54,425 nt of DNA from contig JAJFFE010000228.1 of NCBI GenBank assembly GCA_021776775.1, positions 1 through 54,425 on the forward strand. The letters are read 5' to 3'. Source of the stretch: Planctomycetota bacterium (GTDB lineage: Bacteria; Planctomycetota; UBA8108; UBA1146; JAJFFE01). A program made the position numbers and the translations under genes. This document shows, piece after piece, positions 18,222 to 25,690 of the stretch (position 1 is its first letter; the number at the start of each line of letters is the position of its first letter). The notes below the pieces were generated by a model. It searched no databases and was not told the DNA's origin. It saw only the letters and a program-made list of their open reading frames with translations.

Positions 18222-19229
18222 GTGATCAAGATGAGTTCGCACCCGAGACTTCGCTCGCTGACCCGACGGTTCGCTTTTGTGTTGGTTCTTGCGACCGGCG
18301 GTGCCATCAGCGGCTGTGCCCAGCATCACGACGCTCGCCTCGTGGCGTTGGAGGCTCGACTCGCGCAGCTCGAGAGCAGCCCCTCGGCCGAGGAAGCGCG
18401 CGCGATCCTCGACCGCCTTCCGAGCGGCGAAGAGCGGCTGACGACACTCGACACGCGTGCCGTGACCCTCGGCGAAACGCTAACTCGTCTCGAGTCTGCG
18501 GCAGACGAGTTAGAAGAAGCGTCGAAGCAAGCCGCGCTTCTCGTCGAGCGAGTCGAGAAGATCGAGACGATCGAACAACTCGGTAAGTACGGCGCCTTCT
18601 TGATCAATGAACGTGAGCAACTGCTGTCGCTGCTCGCTTCCATCGAAGCGGAGTATCGCCAGCTATCTCGCCAGGCGCCGGGGCTGATCAAGGCGCGTGA
18701 GATCCAGATCGTGGATAGCAGAGGCAACGTCTTGTTGTCGCTCGGAGAGGACGCGCTCGGTTCCGGCTTCCTCAACATTCGCTCGCAAGGCGGAAAAGAC
18801 CTCGTATCGCTGGGATCGAGCGATCGCGCCGCGGGTGGTCGCATTCAGGTTCATCACAGTGGCGGCGCACCGGCCGTCGATCTCTGGGTCGACCCCAGTG
18901 GCGCCGGCAATCTGCAAACCGCGCATCGCGACGCCGGTGTTCTGATCGATCTGACTCACGACGAGGCCGACGGCCAGCTCGAAGTCCACTCGGGAGCGGG
19001 ACCGGCGGTCGCTCTTGGGGTCGTCGATGGCTCGAACGGGACCGTGCAGACGTGGAACGCAGCCGGTCGATCGCTAGTGAAGATGGGAAGCATGGCGTCA
19101 GGCGGCGGCGCACTGACGGTCTACGACGGAAATCAATTCCCAGTCGTCATGCTCCGAGTGGTCAACGAAGATCTCGGCAAAGTCGATGTGCTCGGACCGA
19201 ACGGCCGCGCCCGTGAGTTGCGACCCTGA
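18222..19229 (+). CDS. Coiled-coil lipoprotein with a C-terminal beta-repeat region
   Basis: The 335-residue protein has a lipobox, AISGCAQ (Cys near residue 32), placing it on a membrane. Residues about 38-150 are a charged heptad region (LVALEARLAQLESSPS, AADELEEASKQAALLVERVE) predicted to form a coiled coil. From about 158 on, short beta-rich repeats follow: VDSRGNVLLSLGED, IRSQGGKDLVSLGSS, VHHSGGAPAVDLWVD, NAAGRSLVKMGSM and YDGNQFPVVMLRVV. The start is GTG at 18222 with a GAGGG upstream; ATG 18231 is an alternative. It resembles a trimeric stalk or adhesin but I recognise no named family. It converges on the small membrane-protein gene with a 20-nt gap. Confidence 0.7.
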   Translation: MIKMSSHPRLRSLTRRFAFVLVLATGGAISGCAQHHDARLVALEARLAQLESSPSAEEARAILDRLPSGEERLTTLDTRAVTLGETLTRLESAADELEEASKQAALLVERVEKIETIEQLGKYGAFLINEREQLLSLLASIEAEYRQLSRQAPGLIKAREIQIVDSRGNVLLSLGEDALGSGFLNIRSQGGKDLVSLGSSDRAAGGRIQVHHSGGAPAVDLWVDPSGAGNLQTAHRDAGVLIDLTHDEADGQLEVHSGAGPAVALGVVDGSNGTVQTWNAAGRSLVKMGSMASGGGALTVYDGNQFPVVMLRVVNEDLGKVDVLGPNGRARELRP

Positions 19230-19249
19230 GTCGCGCAGCGCCGGCAAAG

Positions 19250-19723
19250 TCAGCGGCGGGTCGCAAGCGATCGGATTTCATCAGCGGACGGTTGGTACTC
19301 TTGGAACCACGTCCGTAGTCGCACTTGATCGTCGCGCGACAAACGCTCCTTCAACTGGTTCTTCACCGACGCGGGGATGAGGCTGGTGTCCCCGGACGCC
19401 AGCGTGTCAGCGTTGTCGATAGCGATCCGCCTCAACTCGGCGTACTCATCGGACGCATCCGACGGTTCGATCAAAACGTCGACCGCTTCGACCACGACTC
19501 TCGCTCCGTCGAACGCCGTGGTCAGCGTCGGATACATCGCCTCACTCGCCATGGGAATCGCCGCGACGCCGGCCAAGACCAGCGACGCAAACGCAATCCG
19601 CTCAGCTCGTCGTCCGGCGCGCCGGCGCGAACGATAGACGCGACGGCCGGCGGAACGAGTTCCGTCCTCCGACCGATTCGGGCGTGGATTCGCCACGGCC
19701 CCCCCTTCTACCCCGCGACTCAT
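19250..19723 (-). CDS. Small single-helix membrane protein of unknown function
   Basis: The 157-residue protein has a very Arg-rich cytosolic N-terminus (RSAGRRVYRSRRRAGRRAER), one hydrophobic helix (IAFASLVLAGVAAIPMAS) and a soluble part of about 95 residues outside. That part has two apparent helical segments (YAELRRIAIDNADTLA, SVKNQLKERLSRDDQVRLR). No family is recognised. The ATG at 19723 is used because AAGGG lies upstream with the right spacing; a TTG at 19726 is directly before it. That AAGGG lies inside a perfect inverted repeat (19728-19753), so translation may be controlled by a hairpin. Confidence 0.6.
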   Translation of the reverse strand: MSRGVEGGAVANPRPNRSEDGTRSAGRRVYRSRRRAGRRAERIAFASLVLAGVAAIPMASEAMYPTLTTAFDGARVVVEAVDVLIEPSDASDEYAELRRIAIDNADTLASGDTSLIPASVKNQLKERLSRDDQVRLRTWFQEYQPSADEIRSLATRR

Positions 19724-19727
19724 CAAA

Positions 19728-19753
19728 CGCCCTTGTATTGACTTACAAGGGCG
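19728..19753 (-). promoter_or_regulatory. Inverted repeat covering the ribosome-binding site of the 19250-19723 gene
   Basis: The arms CGCCCTTGTA and TACAAGGGCG are exact reverse complements of 10 nt around a 6-nt loop. Transcribed on the minus strand, the 3' arm contains AAGGG, the likely Shine-Dalgarno sequence, followed by TTTG and the ATG. A folded hairpin would hide it. It could equally be a DNA operator. The symmetry is seen directly and the control is inferred. Confidence 0.45.
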
Positions 19754-19982
19754 CCGGTGGCGCTGGGAACACCGAACCCGTTCCGCAGAAGCGAAACCCT
19801 AGCGGAGCACGTTCGTTCACCACACCAAGGCTACGATGCTCGATCCCATTCAGCACCGGCATAGGCGTAACCCACGCCGACAAATAGTAGTTGGAACGTG
19901 CTCAGGCTAGCTCCGACGGCGTCCGATAATCGAACTGTGATGATGTGACAATTCTTGGCGCACGATCGAAAGGAGAGACACC

Positions 19983-20936
19983 ATGCACGACGACTCGAGC
20001 AAGCCCTACCAACTTGAGCTCGGCCCAGTCTCTCTCGAGCTGCGAACCAAAGACGCGCTGTTGCGGGCCGCGCTCGAAGAACGGTACGGATCGTTCTTCT
20101 CGCCGGCCCCCTGCGAACACAACAAGGCTCGGTACTGCATCACTCTCAATCGCAAACCGTTCTCGACGCTCGGCGACCCGTACGACACCCGCGTGGTGAT
20201 CGAGCGTCACGCCGTTCGGCTCGAATCATCGGTACTCTTCGGACAGCTCGATCTCGATCGACGCATCGGAACCCTGGCGGTTCATGTTCATCCGCGCTTC
20301 GGAGCCGGCGTCTACCTGGAGAACGCGCTGCGACAAATAGTTCAAGTAGTCGCAGTCGAGCATCACGCCTTCCTGCTTCACGCTGCCGCAATTGCCCATC
20401 CGACTCGCGACGAAGTTCACGTCTTCTCGGGCAAGTCCGGCAGTGGCAAGACGACGATCTCTGAACTACTCCGACGACGCAACGGTCGCATACTTTCGGA
20501 CGACCTCGTCATGGTCGACTGTCGCTCGAGCCGGCCACAACTCATCGCCACGCCGTTCTTCGGCACGTTGCGCGAAGCCGTTCCGATCGCGGGATTGACG
20601 GGGCAGATTAGCGCCTTGAACTTCTTGCGGCAGAGTTCGCGCGCCTCTGTCACACCGGTCACCAACAACGCCACGTCGCTGGCGATGACCATGACCAACG
20701 TCCCGTTCGCCGAGCCGTTCGACCGCGCGCACCGCGGGCTGCTCCTCGAGACAGTTGCGCACCTCGTGGAGTCGGTTCCGGCACGACAGCTCGCGTTTCG
20801 GAAGGACCTGTCGTTCCTTTCACACATCGGCTGGTCCGACATGGCGAACCCGCGAGAGCCGTTCTCCGGTCGGAAACCCCACACTCCGATGCACCGCAGC
20901 GTGAACCCATCAAAGACCGACCACACGCAGAACTAA
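19983..20936 (+). CDS. HPr-kinase-like P-loop protein
   Basis: The 317-residue protein has an HPr serine kinase C-terminal-like core. LLHAAAIAHP precedes a Walker A motif, GKSGSGKT (residues 150-157), followed by SELLRRRNGRILSDDLVMVD with the Ser-Asp-Asp typical of this fold, and FFGTLREAVPIAGL. The N-terminal 120 residues have the strand pattern of HprK-related proteins that lack the true HPr-sensing domain. In bacteria these stand-alone members accompany polysaccharide or peptide-modification genes, and their substrate is unknown. A good ribosome site, AAAGGAGAG, precedes the ATG. No HPr or PTS gene is nearby, but a Wzc-like protein is encoded about 2.4 kb downstream on the other strand. 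Confidence 0.75.
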   Translation: MHDDSSKPYQLELGPVSLELRTKDALLRAALEERYGSFFSPAPCEHNKARYCITLNRKPFSTLGDPYDTRVVIERHAVRLESSVLFGQLDLDRRIGTLAVHVHPRFGAGVYLENALRQIVQVVAVEHHAFLLHAAAIAHPTRDEVHVFSGKSGSGKTTISELLRRRNGRILSDDLVMVDCRSSRPQLIATPFFGTLREAVPIAGLTGQISALNFLRQSSRASVTPVTNNATSLAMTMTNVPFAEPFDRAHRGLLLETVAHLVESVPARQLAFRKDLSFLSHIGWSDMANPREPFSGRKPHTPMHRSVNPSKTDHTQN

Positions 20937-20952
20937 CTTCCGAGGGCGCTGA

Positions 20953-22215
20953 TCAACCCCCGTTCAGCGACAGGTTCGCCAGGAGCAACTCCGCGGTACT
21001 GACGATCTCGAAGTGCCCCTCTTTCGCAAGTTGACGCGTGAATTCCGAGCTTTGGAAGCAACGGGCGATGATCTTCGCATCAGGGAACTTCCGGGACAGC
21101 CACAGCGCGGTTCGTATGTTCAGGGAGTCCGTCCCGCTGCCGATCACAATGACCGGCTCACTCGGAGCTTGACGCAGACTCTCCTTGAGCGGATGCCAAT
21201 CCTTAGGGTGACGAAGATCGCCGTCGTACACTTCGACCTGGTAGCCATCGCTGAAGCCGATCTGGTCTTCGAAGACGAGCGACAACATCTCGACATCGGC
21301 ATCGAAGAGAAGCACGCGGTCGAAATGGCCGTGCGCTCGCGTCTGTAGCTCGTCGAGCACGGTCTGACCGAACCTCCCGAACCCGGCGAGCACTACCGCA
21401 TCGGCCGCAGGTGTCTCCTTGAAGTGCGGCATCAGAACGTCATGAACGAGGTGTGTCGCCGCGGAGCGATACGAGTTGAACTTGGTCGCCTGCGAAAGAA
21501 TTTGTGACGACTCCAACGTTCGCAGCAGGCGAAGATCGCTGACGTGGACCGAGATCTCCGCAGCGAGATGCGGCGCCCGCTGGGTGATACGAGACGCGGC
21601 GTCTAGATTGACATAGTCTTCACCGGTGAGCAGCATCACCTGCGAAGCGAGATCGAGCCGCAACGCCTCGAGCAAAATGTCGCTGCTGAGATCCCCCAGA
21701 ATGACGTGCGCGCCGTAACGTTCCGCCGCAATCTGCGCGTTCGGATTGTCGACTCGGTTATCGACCATGATCACCGATCGCGATGCGTCGAGTTCGTGCA
21801 TTCGCTTGAGGTAGAGCATGGCTAAACGACCGCAGCCGCCGACGATCACATGGTTTTTCAAGCGACTCATGACCGCGCGCGGTCGCAGAATACGCCACGC
21901 TCCCTCGACCAGAGCGGACGCCGTGATGGTCGGTGCGGCAAAGTAGGCGATCCACAGAAGAGTCATCGCCCAAACCGGCCCTCCCGACGGAACGCCGAGG
22001 TCCAACCCACCGAGAACGAACAAGCCAATGGAGTAGTACACCCGCGAGAGCACACCGTCCGCGAGCAGGCGATCGCTGACCTCTGCGCCGCCGAGGAAAC
22101 CGGCGAGCCCGATGAGGAAGACGAGTGCGAGCAACAACCCGCGCCAGCGAAACCAGGACAACGTCCCACTCAGTGTGTCGATGGAGACACCCGGCTTGGA
22201 GACGACACTGCTCAT
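20953..22215 (-). CDS. Tandem RCK/TrkA-N membrane protein without a recognisable potassium filter
   Basis: The 420-residue protein has three hydrophobic segments near residues 25-115: WRGLLLALVFLIGLAGFLGG, YYSIGLFVLGGLDLG and PVWAMTLLWIAYFAAPTI. Two Rossmann RCK domains follow. The first starts HVIVGGCGRLAMLYL with VIMVDNR; the second starts VVLAGFGRFGQTVL with VLLFDAD. Both GxGxx turns and the following acidic residue are present, so NAD or a nucleotide may bind. The segment where a potassium channel carries TVGYG reads FVLGGLDLGVPSGG, so selective potassium conduction is doubtful. No clear Shine-Dalgarno precedes the ATG. It is divergent from the DUF1080 gene and converges on the HPr-kinase-like gene with a 16-nt gap. 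Confidence 0.8.
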   Translation of the reverse strand: MSSVVSKPGVSIDTLSGTLSWFRWRGLLLALVFLIGLAGFLGGAEVSDRLLADGVLSRVYYSIGLFVLGGLDLGVPSGGPVWAMTLLWIAYFAAPTITASALVEGAWRILRPRAVMSRLKNHVIVGGCGRLAMLYLKRMHELDASRSVIMVDNRVDNPNAQIAAERYGAHVILGDLSSDILLEALRLDLASQVMLLTGEDYVNLDAASRITQRAPHLAAEISVHVSDLRLLRTLESSQILSQATKFNSYRSAATHLVHDVLMPHFKETPAADAVVLAGFGRFGQTVLDELQTRAHGHFDRVLLFDADVEMLSLVFEDQIGFSDGYQVEVYDGDLRHPKDWHPLKESLRQAPSEPVIVIGSGTDSLNIRTALWLSRKFPDAKIIARCFQSSEFTRQLAKEGHFEIVSTAELLLANLSLNGG

Positions 22216-22375
22216 CGTGAACCACCGTTGGGCTGAAAGGGCTATCGATCAATTCGATCAGGCGTGCGCAGAGACTGCAGAGAGTAGCGACGGCTTGTCC
22301 CGGGGACAACGTCGCCCCGGTCTGCTACCCTCACCAATATCCATCTTCCCCTACTCGAGAGTGCAGGTTCACGTC

Positions 22376-23206
22376 ATGCGGATCCCATTCGTTTCCTCGA
22401 CCCTCGTCGCCGTTCTCTCGCTCTCGGCGTCGGTTTGCGCGGGAGCGTGGATCGTCGCGCAAGACGACCTCGCCGCGCAGCACAAGCGACACCCGATCGG
22501 CTACAGCGACACCCCGCTCCTGCCCGACTCCAAATACAAAGTCCACGACATCGATCGTCCGCGCCCCGCCGTAGTCACACCAGCCGCGGCGTTCAGCCAC
22601 AACGCACCCGCGCCCGCGGACGCCGTGATCTTGTTCGATGGATCCAACCTCGACGCGTGGAACGGCGGACCGTGGAAGGTTGCGGACGGCGTCATGGAGG
22701 TCAACGGCTCTGGCAGCATCAGCACCAAACGCACCTTCGGTGACTGTCAGCTGCACCTCGAGTGGCGATCACCCAACCCCACACAGATGCACTCACAGCA
22801 CCGTGGCAACAGTGGAGTGTTCTTGTTCGGTATGTACGAGATTCAGATTCTCGACTCGTTCGAAAACACCACCTACGCGGATGGACAAGCGGGTTCGCTC
22901 TACGGTCAGTCGCCGCCGCTCGTCAACGCGGCCAAGAAACCGGGCGAGTGGCAGACGTACGACATCGTGTTTCGAGCGCCGAAGTTCGAAGGTGATAAAG
23001 TGGTTCAGAAGGCGCGCGTCACGGTCATTCACAATGGGGTCGTAGTCCAGAACCAGCACGAATTCATCGGCCGCACCGCCCACCGCAGCGTGGCGAAGTA
23101 CGCGCCGCACGGGCCGCGCGGACCGATCCAAATTCAAGACCACCGCGACAATCAGCCGGTTCAGTTCCGCAACATCTGGGTCCGAGACCTCGGCTCACAC
23201 GATTGA
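22376..23206 (+). CDS. Secreted DUF1080 (3-keto-disaccharide hydrolase-like) protein
   Basis: The 276-residue protein has a signal peptide (about residues 1-23). A laminarinase-like beta-sandwich follows with DUF1080 hallmarks: AVILFDGSNLDAWNGGPWKV, DCQLHLEWRSP, HRGNSGVFLFGMYEIQILDS, QSPPLVNAAKKPGEWQTYDI and GPIQIQDHRDNQPVQFRNIWV at the end. DUF1080 proteins are very common in planctomycetes, and some cleave 3-keto-disaccharides or bind glycans. The ATG at 22376 starts the signal peptide; the frame is open upstream but codes nothing plausible. The ThuA-like gene at 1213 is 20 kb away, although such genes often sit together. No dehydrogenase partner is present. Confidence 0.9.
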   Translation: MRIPFVSSTLVAVLSLSASVCAGAWIVAQDDLAAQHKRHPIGYSDTPLLPDSKYKVHDIDRPRPAVVTPAAAFSHNAPAPADAVILFDGSNLDAWNGGPWKVADGVMEVNGSGSISTKRTFGDCQLHLEWRSPNPTQMHSQHRGNSGVFLFGMYEIQILDSFENTTYADGQAGSLYGQSPPLVNAAKKPGEWQTYDIVFRAPKFEGDKVVQKARVTVIHNGVVVQNQHEFIGRTAHRSVAKYAPHGPRGPIQIQDHRDNQPVQFRNIWVRDLGSHD

Positions 23207-23339
23207 GGGGACGTTCACACCGGCGATATCGGAGGACGTCCAACCACACCGCAGGAGCATCCGGGGACCACCGGAGGAACCGACCGACAACACCGCCGCC
23301 CTGAGTCGTTATCCGGAGTCGGCCGGTACGAACCCGTAC

Positions 23340-25409
23340 TCAAGCCCGATTCAAGACTACACCCAAGCACGGAGCGGTCGTATCGCGAAGGCGTGAAAGC
23401 GTGAGATCGATCGACTCTTCATCGTTCTGACTAGCTCCGAGAACGACGAATGCACCGTCGGTTGCCTCGGCAAAGACGAGGGCGTCACCGAACAACCCGA
23501 CGGGCGGAGTATCGACGACGACGTAGTCGTACGACGCTTCGAGTTCCGCGATCACCGGCACGGTCGTCTCGCGCGTCAGCCGGTGTGCGACGTGCGGCCA
23601 TTGGGATTCTGAAACGTGCGCGCCGCCGCGCGGCAGCAGGTCGTAGCCGTGCGGTGTCGAGATCATGGACTGCGTCGCGGTCGCCGATCGCTCCATCACT
23701 TGCACGCTGCTGCCGACGCTAGAGATGCGGCTGCCCAGCGAACCCACGATGAGTTCTGCTAGCCCCCCGGTGGTGTCGGGATTACACGATCTCAAGTCCG
23801 CGTCGACCAACGCCACTCGCTTGCCGCGCAACGCCAGCCGGTACGCAAGCACCCGGGCGATGGTGCTCTTGCCGTCGCCTTGCCGCGGACTCGTGATCAC
23901 GAACGATTTCAGACCGTGGGTCCGTGAGCGGCGCTCGATCAGCGATTCGACCGGGTAGAGACTCGCGGCGATATCGGTACCGAGGTCGGACCACTCCGAA
24001 CGGCCGCCAGTCGGCACCACCGCGAGCGGAGTCAGGCCGATCGTCTCGATCAAGCGATCGGACGTATGAACGCGACTGTCCGTGTACTCACGAAGCGACA
24101 CGCCGCCGGCGCCGACCAAACACGCGATAATGACCGCCCACCACCACCTCGACGGCAACGAAGGGTGGGCGACCGGAACCGATGACCGCGCAACCTCGTA
24201 GGGAGCGACCGGGCCGGTCTTCCACAGCGCGCCGGTCTCCAGCCTCGCCCGCAGTCGTTGATAGCGAGCTTGGGTCGTCTCTGCCTCGGCTAGGGCACGC
24301 TCGAACGGGCGAACGGCAGCCATGGAAGCGCCGAGTGACATCGCTTCCCGGTCGAGTTCCTCGAATCGTTTGGTGAGCACGGCTCGACGGAGTTCGATCG
24401 CTTGAAACTGCACCAACGTCGCGTGCGCCCGTTCGCTGTCGGCCGTCAATCGATCACCGTCGCCGGGAATGGATCGCAGGCGAGCGGCCAAGAGTTCGAC
24501 CCGACGGGACGCCCGGCGGGCCTCGGGGTGGTCCGGTGACAACTGACTCAACGCGGCGAGGTGTTGGCGAGCATCGAACAGCTGATCCGCGAGCCAGGTA
24601 GCTTCGCGGCTTTGCGCATGCGAACGACGTTTGGCCAACGCTTGCTTCGCCTCGCGACTTTCGATCCGCGTCGATTCGTACACCTCGATCGCGTCGTCGA
24701 GCTCTTGTGAGATTTCGGTCCGCGCCTTCCGCACGCTGACCCACCGTTGCCGGAACCCGGGACGATGGCGCGCCTCCTCAGTGGCGAGCACGGTTCGCGC
24801 GGAGGCGACTTCGACCTCGATACGAGCGAGCGTCGTTCGTAACGCGCGCAAGTAGTCTCGGACGGGGGTGAGCACGCGTTCGGCATGAATCTGCAGCGCC
24901 GCATCGGCCAGCGCCCAGCTTGCGAACACGGGATAGTCGTCAGACGTGTCGCGAATCGAAAGGCTGACGAGTTGTGCGCGCTTCTGTTGACGCAACGAAA
25001 GACGCGCAGCGAGATATCTAGCCTCGGACTCCAGCGTGCTCTTCGAATGAAGGGTGCTGTACTGCTCGCGAAACGCCTCGATGCGGGGTGTCACATCGGG
25101 CCCTTGGAACAACGAGCTAGAGAAAGAGCGGTCCCCGCGCATGAGCTCCGCGGCGCGGCGGAGGACGGGCCTCTCGCGAAGGGACCGCATCTTAGCTTGA
25201 AAGCTCCAGTAAGTCGGCGCCGGCACCAGCGCGTCTTCACGTGGCAGCACCCAGGGATCGGGACCGATCAGTACCGAAGTTGTCGCGGCGTACTGCTTCG
25301 TGTCGGGCGGACTCGTCACGCGAACGAATGAGCAGAGCGTGACCAAGAACAACAACACGAAAACGCCCCAACGGCGCACGACGACATTCCACAATCGATG
25401 AATCGCCAT
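23340..25409 (-). CDS. Wzc-like polysaccharide chain-length protein with BY-kinase-type ATPase domain
   Basis: The 689-residue inner-membrane protein has a first membrane helix (VFVLLFLVTLCSFVRV), a long periplasmic coiled-coil-rich region (about 40-430, with the conserved-looking PVAPYEVARSSVPVAHPSLP just before the second helix), a helix near residues 435-455 (WWWAVIIACLVGAGG), then a cytosolic ATPase. The ATPase has Walker A SPRQGDGKST (about 507-516), Walker A' VALVDADLRS and Walker B YDYVVVDTPPVGL. It ends at GVVLNRA, without the Tyr-rich tail of active bacterial tyrosine kinases. It probably sets chain length in capsule or exopolysaccharide export. GAGGAG lies upstream of the ATG. No glycosyltransferase or Wza-like gene is in the window, so it is an orphan. 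Confidence 0.85.
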   Translation of the reverse strand: MAIHRLWNVVVRRWGVFVLLFLVTLCSFVRVTSPPDTKQYAATTSVLIGPDPWVLPREDALVPAPTYWSFQAKMRSLRERPVLRRAAELMRGDRSFSSSLFQGPDVTPRIEAFREQYSTLHSKSTLESEARYLAARLSLRQQKRAQLVSLSIRDTSDDYPVFASWALADAALQIHAERVLTPVRDYLRALRTTLARIEVEVASARTVLATEEARHRPGFRQRWVSVRKARTEISQELDDAIEVYESTRIESREAKQALAKRRSHAQSREATWLADQLFDARQHLAALSQLSPDHPEARRASRRVELLAARLRSIPGDGDRLTADSERAHATLVQFQAIELRRAVLTKRFEELDREAMSLGASMAAVRPFERALAEAETTQARYQRLRARLETGALWKTGPVAPYEVARSSVPVAHPSLPSRWWWAVIIACLVGAGGVSLREYTDSRVHTSDRLIETIGLTPLAVVPTGGRSEWSDLGTDIAASLYPVESLIERRSRTHGLKSFVITSPRQGDGKSTIARVLAYRLALRGKRVALVDADLRSCNPDTTGGLAELIVGSLGSRISSVGSSVQVMERSATATQSMISTPHGYDLLPRGGAHVSESQWPHVAHRLTRETTVPVIAELEASYDYVVVDTPPVGLFGDALVFAEATDGAFVVLGASQNDEESIDLTLSRLRDTTAPCLGVVLNRA

Positions 25410-25690
25410 CGCTCACTCCTCGGCATGACCTCAGCAAGAAGATGCCGAGCGTCCCGAATCAAGGTGCAATGAAGATCGACGATTATGGTTTGCGGCCCAA
25501 TGCGTGAAGACACGCGATGAGCGTGGATTGATACTCGCCCTGTTGCGCAATCCCACGTTGCAACACTGAGGTTACCGTCGCTAACGCGACTCGGGGAAGG
25601 TAACAGGGCGTCATGGTGTCGTTCCGAGAAAACGCTTCGCCTAAGTGGAGCAACGTCGGTAAGTCATCACGATTGCCCAGAAATTTTTCA

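Noticed and set aside
25483..25685. A minus-strand reading frame beyond the alpha-2-macroglobulin stop containing YLPRVALATVTSVLQRG
   Set aside because: The peptide looks protein-like, but it lacks a start codon with a ribosome site, third-position GC is lower than in neighbouring genes, and the upstream part overlaps the alpha-2-macroglobulin end. It might be a gene remnant but cannot be supported.
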